The position numbers and the translations under genes were made by a program. The notes under the pieces are model-generated. The model was not told where the DNA came from. It made no database searches and was given only the letters and a program-made list of their open reading frames with translations. This document shows, in pieces, positions 1 to 8,650 of a stretch of 27,364 nt of DNA. Numbering within the stretch: position 1 is the stretch's first letter; every line of letters begins with the position of its first letter. Origin of the DNA: Spirochaetia bacterium (lineage in GTDB: Bacteria > Spirochaetota > Spirochaetia > Treponematales > Treponemataceae); contig CAAGIR010000076.1 in the NCBI GenBank assembly GCA_900769975.1, forward strand, positions 1 to 27,364, written 5' to 3'.

Positions 1-408
1 AATATAAATTTTTCTGATTTTCTTCCCATCTATTCTGAAATGTTGCCCCCATTTTTCCACCTAAGGAATTTTACTTTATTTTGAAACTTTTAAATAGTGG
101 GCTTAAGTTGATGATGTTAAGCGTGGAGCCACCGCCGAAGGCGGGCTGCGGCATTTGAAAATGGTGAGTTTTTTTTGTGAGATTTGGCGGCAGTGTTTTT
201 TAGACTGGGTTTTGCGGAGGGCGGTGAGGTGTTTTGTTGTGTGGTGCGGTGAAGGTTTTTGCGGTGGGCTGCCTTTTTTTTGCAATACGGATTTTTTAAG
301 AAATTGTGTGCCGCAGCTGAACGTGAGTGAATGGCGGAAGGCGACTTGGAAAAGCGATGCTTTGCTAAAAAATATATAAAAAAAATTGCTTTTGTGGTTG
401 TTTGTGTG
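1..408. other. Gene-free G/T-rich region upstream of rplY
   Basis: No gene is recognised here. Bases 1-100 are plain AT-rich DNA. A perfect 6-bp inverted repeat, GCTTAA (101-106) and TTAAGC (117-122), has a 10-nt loop and no T-run. A small GC hairpin follows, CCGCC-GAA-GGCGG at 132-144. From about 120 to 360 the plus strand is strikingly rich in G and T and poor in C, with loose repeats of GCGGTG. Short open frames exist on both strands, but none has a ribosome site or a recognisable protein. It looks like degenerate low-complexity spacer of the same kind as the one downstream of rplY. Confidence 0.5.
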
Positions 409-437
409 TTGAATTGATTTTGTAAAACTGATATAAT
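409..437 (+). promoter_or_regulatory. Sigma70 promoter of rplY
   Basis: TTGAAT (409-414) and TATAAT (432-437) are separated by 17 bp, close to the sigma70 consensus. The expected start is near 444, giving a leader of about 32 nt that contains the Shine-Dalgarno AAGGAG at 460-465, ten bases before the ATG. Confidence 0.75.
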
Positions 438-475
438 TTTAAAACATTTTTAGAGATATAAGGAGCTTTAAGAAA

Positions 476-1027
476 ATGAGTAAGCAGACACTTAATGCAA
501 AAATTAGAACTGTAACTGGTAAAACAGCTGCTAAAAATCTTCGCAAAGAAGGACGTATCCCTGCTGTTGTTTATAATGCAAAGGGTGAAGCAACTTCTAT
601 TGACGTGGGTGATGTTGAGTTTAACAAAATTTGGAGAACTATTACTCCAACTACTTCGATTGTATTGAACATTGATGGTAAAGAAAGCACTGCTTTGATT
701 AAGGATGTTGAATATAACATTCGTACTGATAAAGTTTTGCACGCTGATTTCTTTGTGCCTGATGCTGACCAGAAACTTGTTATGAAAATTAAGATTCACT
801 ACCAGGGTACTCCTGCTGGTGTTCTAAAAGGTGGATTTAAAAAAGAACGCAATAATGAAATTAAAATTAAGGCTGCTATTGGCGATCTTCCTGAAACTAT
901 CAATGCTGATATTTCAAAAATCAACGTTAGCGAAGCGTTGCGTGTAAAAGATTTAGTTCTTGGTGATAAAATTGAAATTCTTACTGACAAGGAACTTCCT
1001 TTGGTAACTGTTTCTCCTGCACGCTAA
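476..1027 (+). CDS. rplY: 50S ribosomal protein L25, CTC/TL5 form
   Basis: Binds 5S rRNA in the large ribosomal subunit. The 183-aa product begins with the L25 core (opening MSKQTLNAKIRTVTGK, with GRIPAVVYN near residues 27-35) and continues with the C-terminal TL5/CTC beta domain from about residue 95, which the short E. coli L25 lacks. The ATG has a strong AAGGAG site (460-465). The gene appears to be a single transcription unit, with its own promoter upstream and a hairpin/T-run terminator 75 bp downstream. Its base composition is ordinary, although G-rich spacer lies on both sides. Confidence 0.95.
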   Translation: MSKQTLNAKIRTVTGKTAAKNLRKEGRIPAVVYNAKGEATSIDVGDVEFNKIWRTITPTTSIVLNIDGKESTALIKDVEYNIRTDKVLHADFFVPDADQKLVMKIKIHYQGTPAGVLKGGFKKERNNEIKIKAAIGDLPETINADISKINVSEALRVKDLVLGDKIEILTDKELPLVTVSPAR

Positions 1028-1100
1028 TTTTTTTTTGAAGCGTTTTGCTTTCGATGCGTGTTTTTTTATACTCGAATATTTGTGTATTTTAGTGTATAAT

Positions 1101-1135
1101 GAGGCTGCCTTTTTTTTAAGGCGGTCTTTTTTTTT
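1101..1135 (+). terminator. Intrinsic terminator after rplY
   Basis: Bases 1102-1111 pair with 1118-1127 around a six-T loop. The stem is about 10 bp, with GCCTT/AAGGC at the top and two G-T wobbles below, and a T-run (1127-1135) follows directly. A TATAAT at 1095-1100 just before it lacks a convincing -35 and is probably incidental. Confidence 0.7.
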
Positions 1136-1289
1136 GCGGGCACTTTGAAAAAGGGGGGGGGACACCGAGTTGCTGGGCGGCACTACAAGGGTGCTGTTGG
1201 CACTCCAATGGGGAGTGTTGGGCGGTGCTGAGGTGTACTGCTTTTGTTGTGCGGGGAGTTGAGTTTTTTGACGGTCTGGGGGCATTTTT
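1136..1289. repeat. G-rich spacer with G9 tract and degenerate short repeats
   Basis: The spacer between rplY and tilS holds a run of nine G (1153-1161). After it come imperfect tandem units of about 21-23 bp starting near 1171, 1192 and 1215, each a variant of TGCTGGGCGGCACT. The plus strand is strongly G over C, unlike the flanking genes. No promoter for tilS is evident here. Confidence 0.55.
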
Positions 1290-2930
1290 TTGGCTGATTC
1301 TTTTTGCGTTTCTGCTTTTTATTCTGTTTACGATTCGCTTTGTGATTTTGAAAAAAGAGTTTTGGATTCTTTTTCTTCCTGTATTCCCGAGTTTTGCGAT
1401 AAAAAAATAGCGGCGGCTGTTTCGGGCGGTGCTGATTCTGTTTCGCTTTTAATTTCCTTTTGTAATATTTTTTCGCCTGCTGGCAAAACTGTCAATGTTG
1501 TAACTGTAAATCATCATATTCGTGCTGAAAGTGAAACTTGTGGCGATGTGAATTTTGTTGTTGATTTATGTAATCGTCTGAAAAATGAAGGCAAACTTGT
1601 AGAATGTTCTGTTGTGGATTTGCCTGAAGGTTTTGTCAATGAATGTGCTGGTAAAAGAAAAGCTGGCATAGAAGAAGCGGCTCGTTTTTTACGTTATGAA
1701 GTGTTTGCAGATTTTTGCCGTAAAAATCAAATTGATGTTTTGTGTCTTGCTCACAATAAAAATGATAATCTGGAAACTGTTTTGATGCGTTTTTTGCAGG
1801 GAGGAAATGCTCAGAGTTTGTGCGGTATTCCCGTTATGAGAAAACTTACGGAAAAAAGTGTGATTTTCAGGCCTCTTTTGCAGATTGAACGTTGTGAGAT
1901 TGAAAAATTTTTGAATGACGGCGGGTTTTCCTGGAGAACTGACTGTACAAATCTTGATGTTAAATATTTACGGAATAAAATCCGCCTTAAACTGATTCCT
2001 TTTTTGAATGATGAATTTCCTTGGTGGCAGAATGCTGTCTTAAATGGTGTTGAAAAAAATCGTTGTGACAGCAGTTTTTTTGAGCGTATTGTGGATGATT
2101 TTCCGATTTTTGTGAAAGAAAATAACAAAGGCGAAACAAGTACTAAATGCGGCGGTTCACTTGGCGGTGGGAATGGTGACTTTGTTGTTGGTGGCGTTTG
2201 GGATGCCTCATGTGACGATGACGGCGGTGGCATAAATGACGGTGAGTTTGAATATGTAAAAATTAATGTCCATGATTTTCTTTTACTTGATGATGCTGTG
2301 AAAAGTCGTGTAATTATTAAGGCTATGAATATGGCGGGTGAAAGAAGCAGGATTTCTTCTATATTTATTGCCGATTTGATTGGAGAAATTAAAAAGAAAA
2401 ATGGTTGTGCCTCTGCGGATTTTGGAACGGAATTTTCAAAAAAATTCGGAAATGTTCAGATTTTATATAAAAAAGGCTTTGTTTTTTTTAAAAAGTCTTT
2501 GAAAAACCATACGGATTTAGTTTTTTTTGATATAATAGAAAAGGACGGAGATTATTATTTTCCTTTCGGGTGTTTTTCTGTGAGAACTGATGAAATCAAT
2601 ACTGATTTTGAGGAAAAGTTTTGTGAAAAATCTGAAAGCAGCAAAAAAAATGAAAACGTCAAAAAAAATGTATCAATTTATATAAATGATTGTTTTTGTT
2701 GTAAAGGCATTTCTCTGCCGTTTATCGTTCGTTCTTTTAAATCGTGTGATTTAGTGAGGACATCTGAAGGTGGAGAAAAAAAAGTGACTTCTGTCCTTTC
2801 TGACTGGCATGTTGATGAAGCAGATAAAAAAATGGTTCCTGTTGTGCAGAGTTTACAGTCAAAGCAGCCGATTATTTGTATTCTGGCAGCCTTTTTGGGT
2901 TATAAAAACTGGATTGTAAAAGATTTGTGA
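1290..2930 (+). CDS. tilS: tRNA(Ile)-lysidine synthase
   Basis: Modifies C34 of the CAU-anticodon tRNA-Ile to lysidine so that it reads AUA, using ATP and lysine. The PP-loop motif SGGADS is at residues 45-50. NHHIRAESE and LAHNKNDNLETVLMRFLQG (from about residue 155) match the N-type ATP-pyrophosphatase domain, and the DCTNLDVKYLRNKIR stretch is typical of TilS. The start is TTG at 1290, with GGGGG about 7 nt upstream; no in-frame ATG lies nearby. At 546 aa it is longer than usual (430-470). A Gly/Asp-rich low-complexity insert at residues 287-318 (2148-2243) has the same G-rich composition as the spacers around rplY. The C-terminal part (RSFKSCDLVRTSEGGEKKV) fits the TilS C-terminal domain. 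A TPR protein gene follows 54 bp downstream. Confidence 0.9.
   Translation: MADSFCVSAFYSVYDSLCDFEKRVLDSFSSCIPEFCDKKIAAAVSGGADSVSLLISFCNIFSPAGKTVNVVTVNHHIRAESETCGDVNFVVDLCNRLKNEGKLVECSVVDLPEGFVNECAGKRKAGIEEAARFLRYEVFADFCRKNQIDVLCLAHNKNDNLETVLMRFLQGGNAQSLCGIPVMRKLTEKSVIFRPLLQIERCEIEKFLNDGGFSWRTDCTNLDVKYLRNKIRLKLIPFLNDEFPWWQNAVLNGVEKNRCDSSFFERIVDDFPIFVKENNKGETSTKCGGSLGGGNGDFVVGGVWDASCDDDGGGINDGEFEYVKINVHDFLLLDDAVKSRVIIKAMNMAGERSRISSIFIADLIGEIKKKNGCASADFGTEFSKKFGNVQILYKKGFVFFKKSLKNHTDLVFFDIIEKDGDYYFPFGCFSVRTDEINTDFEEKFCEKSESSKKNENVKKNVSIYINDCFCCKGISLPFIVRSFKSCDLVRTSEGGEKKVTSVLSDWHVDEADKKMVPVVQSLQSKQPIICILAAFLGYKNWIVKDL
2148..2243 (+). other. Low-complexity Gly/Asp insert within tilS
   Basis: Codons 287-318 encode a run dominated by Gly, Asp and Val (for example GGSLGGGNGD and DDDGGGINDG), in G-rich DNA that contrasts with the AT-rich codons on both sides. 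It sits between the catalytic half and the C-terminal domain and keeps the frame. It looks like in-frame expansion of the kind of sequence found in the neighbouring spacers. Confidence 0.6.
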
Positions 2931-2984
2931 GTTTTGCAGTGTGGCAATTTTTGGTGTGTGGCAATATTTAGGTTGGTTTATATT

Positions 2985-5087
2985 ATGAATGTTATTAAAA
3001 ATAAGAAAAAAAAGTTTTTTTTGATTTTGTTTTCGTTTTTATTTGCTTGCGTTTTTGGTCAGGCTGCTTATGAATCGGCAAATAAAAATATGGCGGTGCG
3101 TTGTCTTAAACTTGCAGAAAATTGTCTTATTAATGGCGATTGGAATAATGCTTTGCGTCAAGCTGAACTGGGACTTTCTTATGACGAATCCATTTCTGAT
3201 TTAATTTACATAAAGGCGGCTGCCCAAATTCAACTGAATGAAAAAAAAGCAGATGTAATTGTTTTGATTAAGAAGGCATTTGATTGTGACAATTGGGTAA
3301 ATTACAAAAAAAACGGTGCACGTATTTTATATGCTGATTTGCTTTGTGACACTGGTGAATACGACCTTTCCCTGCAAGTTCTTGATTCTGAACCGCTTAT
3401 TTATTCTGCCGATGCTGAATTTATCCGAATTAAAAATTTATACAGGATAGGGTCTGAACAAGCAATTGAAAGTGCAAGATTAAAAATGAACAGTGCCATA
3501 AGAATTTATCCTGCCGATGTTCGTTTTGCAAATCTTTTTTTTATGTTTGAAACTTTGTTTATGCAAAAAGCGGCAATAAGGGGCGAAAAATACGAAATAC
3601 CGCAGCTGGTGCAGACGATTGCAAATTATTATATTTCAAAATTGCCTGATTATGATGGAAAAAATCTGGAACTGGAATTACTTGCATCTTTTTTTGCTTC
3701 AAAAGAAAATCAGACTAGGCTTGTTCGTGCTATTGATTCAAAAGATCAGACTGTCCATCCGTTGATGGCTGTTGCAGGACTTCAAACTGGACTTTATTCG
3801 CAGCAGCAGGCTTGTGACCTGTTTTTTAAGACTGTCGGAGATTCGTTTTTACTGTCAGATTTAGAATATTTTTCACTTTTTATAGATGAGCCTCAAGTTT
3901 CGCAAAATCTTATCGAAAAAATGTTAAATTTTAAAGGTACGGTTTTTATTGATTCTGATTTAGATTTGCAAAATGAACTTGTTGTTGAATTTTCTACGGG
4001 GCGTCCTGTTTCTGTTTATTATGACGCAAATAATGATGATTACACCGAAGTTTATGCTGTTTGTGATTTTGGTTCACCTAAAACTGTTGAATTTTTACAG
4101 AATAATTGCAAAGTTTCTTACGATTCCTTTCCTGGCATCTCGCAAATAGAATATGATGTTTCAGATAAAAACGTTGTTCTTAAGTTTTTTGGTGATGATT
4201 TTTCTTTTACGCCTTTTATTATGGAAGAAAATCAGGTTTTGGGAAAATTTGGTCTTGAATTTTATCTTCCAGTCATTTCAAAGGAGCTAAATCCGCCTGT
4301 TTATGAAGATATGTATAATAATGCAATCAGTCTGGAAATTAATATAAATGAACGTGAAAATGCAAAAGTAATTTATACGCTTTTGAAAGGTAAAAAAATT
4401 TCGGCAGTATTTTTACAGAATGATAAAAGTTATGCTTTCTGTAATTTTTCTGATGTGCCTTTTGTTCGTGCAGTCGATTCTGACGAGGATGGTTATTTTG
4501 AAACTTCAGAATTGTATGATTTGGTGAACGAAGAAACTTTTCTAGATGGATTTGACAGTGAGTTTATTTCAAATATTTTCGGACAGTCGGTTTTAAATGA
4601 AAAAATTTATCTTAAACAAATCAAAATTGATAGAAATGCAAATTCATTTTTTGAATTTTCGGAGGAATATCTGCCTGATAACGGAAAAATTTGTTACTGG
4701 GATAATGATGATAATGGTATTCTCGACTGTAAACATACAATTTTTGGAAAAAAAGACGGTGAACCTTTAAAAGAAGAATCTGAATTTTATGATGAAAATG
4801 GAAATGCTTTAATAAAAATTAATTTTGTGAATAAAATTCCAATTAAAATGATGGAAAAAGAAAGCGAAGTGTTAATTTTTGCAGGCGAAAATGAAAATGT
4901 TTATTGGGTAGAAAATCTTTTTGGGGCAGACATTGAAAATAAAATTATAAACTCTGTTAAAAATAATATAGTGCAGGGTGCTGTTGATGTTTGTGAAATT
5001 GACGGCATGAGGTTTTCTGTTATAAAAGTGGAAGATAATTATTTTTGCAAGGCTTTAGCTGAATCTGGAGTATCAATTGAAGAATAA
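2985..5087 (+). CDS. Exported TPR protein with EF-hand-like loops
   Basis: Function unknown; probably a periplasmic or membrane-attached protein of about 700 aa. The chosen start is the ATG at 2985, which gives a clean signal peptide (MNVIKNKKKK, then a Leu/Phe core, then LFAC at residues 19-22). Cys22 could be a lipid site, though FGQAA cleavage is also possible. An upstream TTG at 2934 would bury this signal. Residues about 35-190 are helical TPR-like repeats (GDWNNALRQAELGLSYD, TGEYDLSLQVLDSEP). The C-terminal half carries calcium-loop-like motifs: DSDEDGYFETSE at 498-509 matches the canonical DxDxDG...E pattern, and weaker copies start at 347, 549 and 573. It lies between tilS and an overlapping HtrA-like lipoprotein gene, so it is probably co-transcribed with them. 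I do not recognise a named family. Confidence 0.8.
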   Translation: MNVIKNKKKKFFLILFSFLFACVFGQAAYESANKNMAVRCLKLAENCLINGDWNNALRQAELGLSYDESISDLIYIKAAAQIQLNEKKADVIVLIKKAFDCDNWVNYKKNGARILYADLLCDTGEYDLSLQVLDSEPLIYSADAEFIRIKNLYRIGSEQAIESARLKMNSAIRIYPADVRFANLFFMFETLFMQKAAIRGEKYEIPQLVQTIANYYISKLPDYDGKNLELELLASFFASKENQTRLVRAIDSKDQTVHPLMAVAGLQTGLYSQQQACDLFFKTVGDSFLLSDLEYFSLFIDEPQVSQNLIEKMLNFKGTVFIDSDLDLQNELVVEFSTGRPVSVYYDANNDDYTEVYAVCDFGSPKTVEFLQNNCKVSYDSFPGISQIEYDVSDKNVVLKFFGDDFSFTPFIMEENQVLGKFGLEFYLPVISKELNPPVYEDMYNNAISLEININERENAKVIYTLLKGKKISAVFLQNDKSYAFCNFSDVPFVRAVDSDEDGYFETSELYDLVNEETFLDGFDSEFISNIFGQSVLNEKIYLKQIKIDRNANSFFEFSEEYLPDNGKICYWDNDDNGILDCKHTIFGKKDGEPLKEESEFYDENGNALIKINFVNKIPIKMMEKESEVLIFAGENENVYWVENLFGADIENKIINSVKNNIVQGAVDVCEIDGMRFSVIKVEDNYFCKALAESGVSIEE

Positions 5088-6735
5088 AAAAAACGGTGTA
5101 ATGTCAAATAATTTGAATTGTTTATGTTCTGCATTTTTTTTGATTTTTTTTCTGTTTTGTTTTATAAGCTGCAAAAGTTTTAATGGCGTTACTTCAATAC
5201 CAGAACATATAAATTATGATGATTCAAAAGTTGTTGAAAATGAAATCCAAAGAATTAATTCATATATGGAAAGTGAGCCTGTACGTGCTTTGTGGCGTGC
5301 GCTTTTGCTTAATGATGAAGAAATAATTGAAAGGGCAAAGCAAAATCTTACAATTCTTCTTGAACGTGCTATAGAAGAAAAGGAATATTTTGAAGCGAAA
5401 AAATATCTGAAATCTTTGGAAAGCGTAGGTTTTGTTTCTAAAGATATTTCCATTTCTCAGATTTATGAATTATCTTCGAAAGAAGTTCCCGGTTTGACTG
5501 CTGATGTAGAAAAACGCCCTGAATCTATTGCTGATTGTATGGAAGCGACAGTAACAATTTGGGTTGACAGAGGTATGAAAGTTCAGGAAGGAACTGGCTA
5601 TGCTGATATAATAATCGGATCTGGTTTTTTTATTGACAGGCGAGGTTACATCGTAACAAATTATCATGTAATTGATTCCATGGTTAATCCAAAATATGAA
5701 GGTTTTTCCAGATTATATATAAAGCTTCAGGAGGATTTTGATACAAAAATTCCTGCAAAAGTTATCGGTTATGATTCCACGCTAGATCTTGCTTTGTTAA
5801 AAGCAGAAATTGAGCCAAAATTTGTGTTGCAGCTTGGAAGCAGTGCAGATTTAAAAACTGGTGATAAAGTCAGTGCGATTGGAACTCCGATTGGTCTTGA
5901 AGGAACTTTAACTTCTGGAATTATTTCTTCTACTGAGCGAAAACTTCTGACGCTGGGGAATGTATTTCAGCTTGATGCCGCTGTAAATTCTGGTAATTCT
6001 GGTGGCCCTTTAATCGACGAAAATTTAAAGGTACAGGCTGTTGTTTTTGCAGGTATGCAGCAGTCGCAGGGGTTAAATTTTGCTATTCCTGTTGAGTATT
6101 TAACGCAGGAACTAAGTTTGATGTATCATAAAGAAGAAGTTGTTCATTCCTGGATAGGCTGTTATGGAAGGACAAAACGCAACGGCAAGCAGAAAGTGGG
6201 ATTGGAAATTCAATATGTTTTGCCTGGCAGTTCTGCTTTTTTGTCTGGGCTCAAGCCTTCTGACGTAATTACTAGCCTTGACAACATAAAAGTGACAAGT
6301 CTTGAAGATTTTCAATATGTGTGTATGGGTTACGAAAATGAAACTTTGTTAAATTTTACGTATATCACAATGGAAAATGAAGAACAAGTCGAAAAAAAAG
6401 GATATTTATATTTAGAAAAACGTCCGAAATCGCCTTCTTATGAAGTGTATAAAACGGATTTTATTTCAAACGGATTTGTTCCGCTTTTTGGCATGAAATT
6501 AATTCCATCATCGACTTTAAATAAAAATTCATATACAATAGATTATGTTTTGAAAGGCACTTCCGCAGATCAATTGCATTTTTCGCAATATGATTCTGTT
6601 ACCGTTCGTGATATGAAAATTGACGAAAAAAATGAATATATTTTCGTTATGCTTTATTCAAAAAGAAAAAAGAAAGGATTTTTGGATATTTCGATGATTC
6701 TTTCAGCGCCTTTTGACAGCCCTTATTATTTTTAA
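5077..6735 (+). CDS. HtrA/DegP-type (S1C) lipoprotein serine protease
   Basis: A trypsin-fold protease expected in the periplasm, anchored by lipid. The triad is visible: His197 in TNYHVI, Asp237 in TLDLALLK, and Ser308 in GNSGGP. Residues 50-120 form a helical region. A PDZ domain covers about 360-430 (PGSSAFLSGLKPSDVI), and a second, divergent PDZ-like segment follows to residue 552 (KGTSADQLHFSQYDSV). The TTG at 5077 is preferred: it has GGAG at 5067-5070 with a 6-nt gap and gives a basic n-region (MKNKKN) before the hydrophobic core and the FISC lipobox (Cys32). The ATG at 5101 has no positive charge before the core and a poorer ribosome site. The first 11 bases overlap the upstream gene, suggesting translational coupling. 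The exact substrate is unknown. Confidence 0.85.
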   Translation: MKNKKNGVMSNNLNCLCSAFFLIFFLFCFISCKSFNGVTSIPEHINYDDSKVVENEIQRINSYMESEPVRALWRALLLNDEEIIERAKQNLTILLERAIEEKEYFEAKKYLKSLESVGFVSKDISISQIYELSSKEVPGLTADVEKRPESIADCMEATVTIWVDRGMKVQEGTGYADIIIGSGFFIDRRGYIVTNYHVIDSMVNPKYEGFSRLYIKLQEDFDTKIPAKVIGYDSTLDLALLKAEIEPKFVLQLGSSADLKTGDKVSAIGTPIGLEGTLTSGIISSTERKLLTLGNVFQLDAAVNSGNSGGPLIDENLKVQAVVFAGMQQSQGLNFAIPVEYLTQELSLMYHKEEVVHSWIGCYGRTKRNGKQKVGLEIQYVLPGSSAFLSGLKPSDVITSLDNIKVTSLEDFQYVCMGYENETLLNFTYITMENEEQVEKKGYLYLEKRPKSPSYEVYKTDFISNGFVPLFGMKLIPSSTLNKNSYTIDYVLKGTSADQLHFSQYDSVTVRDMKIDEKNEYIFVMLYSKRKKKGFLDISMILSAPFDSPYYF

Positions 6736-6821
6736 AAAATGAATTATTCGTTTAGTTCTGGTTGCATTTTAATTTGTGGCGGTTCTGAACTTTAGAGCTA
6801 AAAATTTAGAGGTAAAAAAAA

Positions 6822-8624
6822 ATGACTGATATGAAATTTAAAAGAAATTTTTGCATTGTTGCTCACATCGATCATGGAAAATCAACTTTATCTGATAGAT
6901 TAATCCAGAAAGCAAAAATTATTGATGATAGAAAAATGATGAATCAGATTCTTGATAATATGGACATTGAGCGTGAGCGTGGTATTACAATAAAAAGTCA
7001 GGCCGTTACCATTCCTTATCATTCAAAAGACGGCAATGATTATGAATTAAATTTCGTTGATACCCCAGGTCATGTAGACTTTTCTTACGAAGTTTCACGT
7101 GCAATTGCTTCTTGTGAAGGAGCTTTACTGCTTATAGATGCAACTCAAGGTGTTGAGAGTCAGACTGTAAGTAACATGTATATGGCAATTGAACAGGATT
7201 TAACAATTGTTCCTGTCATTAATAAAATAGATTTGGCATCTGCGGATATTCCTTCATGTAAAAATCAGATTGATAATGAACTTGGACTTGATTCGTCTGA
7301 TGCAATTTGTGTTTCTGCAAAAACTGGCGAAGGAATTGATGAACTTCTCGAAGCAATTGTAACAAAATTTCCTGCTCCTAACGGAAATCCAGACGAAAAA
7401 CTTGCTGCCCTGATTTTTGACTGTCATTATGATGTTTATCGTGGTGTTGTTGTTCATGTTCGTGTAATGAACGGTAAATTGAAAACTGGCGATTTAATCA
7501 AAATGATGAGTTCAAATACCGAATATAAAGTAGAGCAGTGCGGTGTTTTTAAAATTAATTATGAAGAAACTGGTGTTTTGGAGGCTGGAGATGTAGGATA
7601 TATCATTTCTGGATTAAAAACCGTAAGCGATGTTAAAGTTGGTGATACAATTACTTCTGTTTCTGACCCTGTTTCGCAGCCATTACCTGGATTTAAGGAA
7701 GTTAAGCCTGTAGTTTATTCTTCTATCTATCCGATGGATTCAAATGATTATGAAGAATTAAAAGACAGCATGGAAAAACTAAAATTAAATGATGCAAGCC
7801 TTGTATATGAAAAAGATAATTCGCTTGCTTTGGGAAATGGTTTCCGCTGTGGTTTTCTGGGACTTTTACATCTGGAAATTATTCAGGAAAGACTGGAGCG
7901 CGATTTTGATCAGGCAGTAATTTTTACAGCACCTTCTGTTCGATATCTTCTTCATCTTTCTAATGGCGAAGAAATGTTTATTGATAATCCTTCTGAATAT
8001 CCTCAGGGAAGAATTCGTGATGCTGAAGAACCTTACATAAAATCTTCGATTATTACTCCAGCAGAATATTTGGGTTCCATCATGTCACTTTGTACAGAAA
8101 AACGTGGCGTACAGACGAATATGCAGTATCTTGATACAAAACGTGTTGAGCTGACTTATGAAATGCCGCTTGCCGAAGTGCTTTTTGATTTTTATGACAG
8201 ACTAAAAAGTTATAGCCGTGGTTATGCTTCTTTTGATTATGAAATTATAGGTTACCGTCAGACAGATTTAGTAAAAGTTGATGTTTTGCTGAATGGAAAA
8301 ATGGTCGATGCACTTTCTTTTTTAACATATAAGGAAAATGCCGTTGAACGTGCAAGAAAAGTTTGTGAACGCTTGAAAGGCGAAATTAGTCGCCAGCAGT
8401 TTAAAGTGGCAATTCAGGGGGCAATTGGAAGTCAGATTATTGCACGCGAAACAGTTAATCCTGTTAGAAAAGATGTCCTTGCAAAATGTTATGGCGGTGA
8501 TATTACACGTAAGCGTAAACTTTTGGAAAAACAAAAGGAAGGTAAAAAGCGTATGAAAATGATTGGTGATGTAGAATTGCCCCAGAGTGCTTTCCTTGCC
8601 GTTTTAAAAGAAAAAGAAGAATAA
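6822..8624 (+). CDS. lepA: Elongation factor 4 (back-translocating GTPase)
   Basis: A ribosome-associated GTPase that acts on stalled or mistranslocated ribosomes. At 600 aa it has the usual full length. G1 AHIDHGKST is at residues 14-22, G3 DTPGH at 80-84 and G4 NKID at 134-137. The LepA-specific C-terminal domain ends with YGGDITRKRKLLEKQKEGKKRMK, diagnostic for the family. The ATG at 6822 has AGAGG at 6808-6812; a second ATG at 6831 is too far from that site. The 86-bp gap from the protease gene has no clear promoter or terminator. The gene converges on the DUF115 gene 26 bp downstream, where only a weak AT-rich hairpin is visible. Confidence 0.97.
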   Translation: MTDMKFKRNFCIVAHIDHGKSTLSDRLIQKAKIIDDRKMMNQILDNMDIERERGITIKSQAVTIPYHSKDGNDYELNFVDTPGHVDFSYEVSRAIASCEGALLLIDATQGVESQTVSNMYMAIEQDLTIVPVINKIDLASADIPSCKNQIDNELGLDSSDAICVSAKTGEGIDELLEAIVTKFPAPNGNPDEKLAALIFDCHYDVYRGVVVHVRVMNGKLKTGDLIKMMSSNTEYKVEQCGVFKINYEETGVLEAGDVGYIISGLKTVSDVKVGDTITSVSDPVSQPLPGFKEVKPVVYSSIYPMDSNDYEELKDSMEKLKLNDASLVYEKDNSLALGNGFRCGFLGLLHLEIIQERLERDFDQAVIFTAPSVRYLLHLSNGEEMFIDNPSEYPQGRIRDAEEPYIKSSIITPAEYLGSIMSLCTEKRGVQTNMQYLDTKRVELTYEMPLAEVLFDFYDRLKSYSRGYASFDYEIIGYRQTDLVKVDVLLNGKMVDALSFLTYKENAVERARKVCERLKGEISRQQFKVAIQGAIGSQIIARETVNPVRKDVLAKCYGGDITRKRKLLEKQKEGKKRMKMIGDVELPQSAFLAVLKEKEE

Positions 8625-8650
8625 TTCAGCAGGTTGTAAATAAAGTTTTA

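Noticed and set aside
132..144. CCGCC-GAA-GGCGG hairpin as a terminator
   Set aside because: The stem is only 5 bp and no T-run follows on either strand.
155..379. Open frame of 74 codons upstream of rplY
   Set aside because: It lies in G/T-rich low-complexity DNA with no Shine-Dalgarno. The Cys/Phe/Trp-rich product follows from the base bias, not from a protein family.
1095..1100. TATAAT as a tilS promoter -10
   Set aside because: There is no acceptable -35 at 16-18 bp, and the terminator hairpin begins immediately after it.
953..1285. Minus-strand frame of 110 codons across the rplY end and spacer
   Set aside because: It runs antisense to rplY, through the terminator and the degenerate repeats. 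The Lys- and Pro-rich product reflects composition and has no start signal.
2934..2984. TTG at 2934 as start of the TPR/EF-hand protein
   Set aside because: It would add 17 residues ahead of a well-formed signal peptide that begins at ATG 2985.
5077..5100. Programmed frameshift at the A-run joining the TPR/EF-hand protein to the protease
   Set aside because: The downstream protein has its own complete lipoprotein signal and ribosome site, so a fusion makes little sense; overlap with coupling is simpler.
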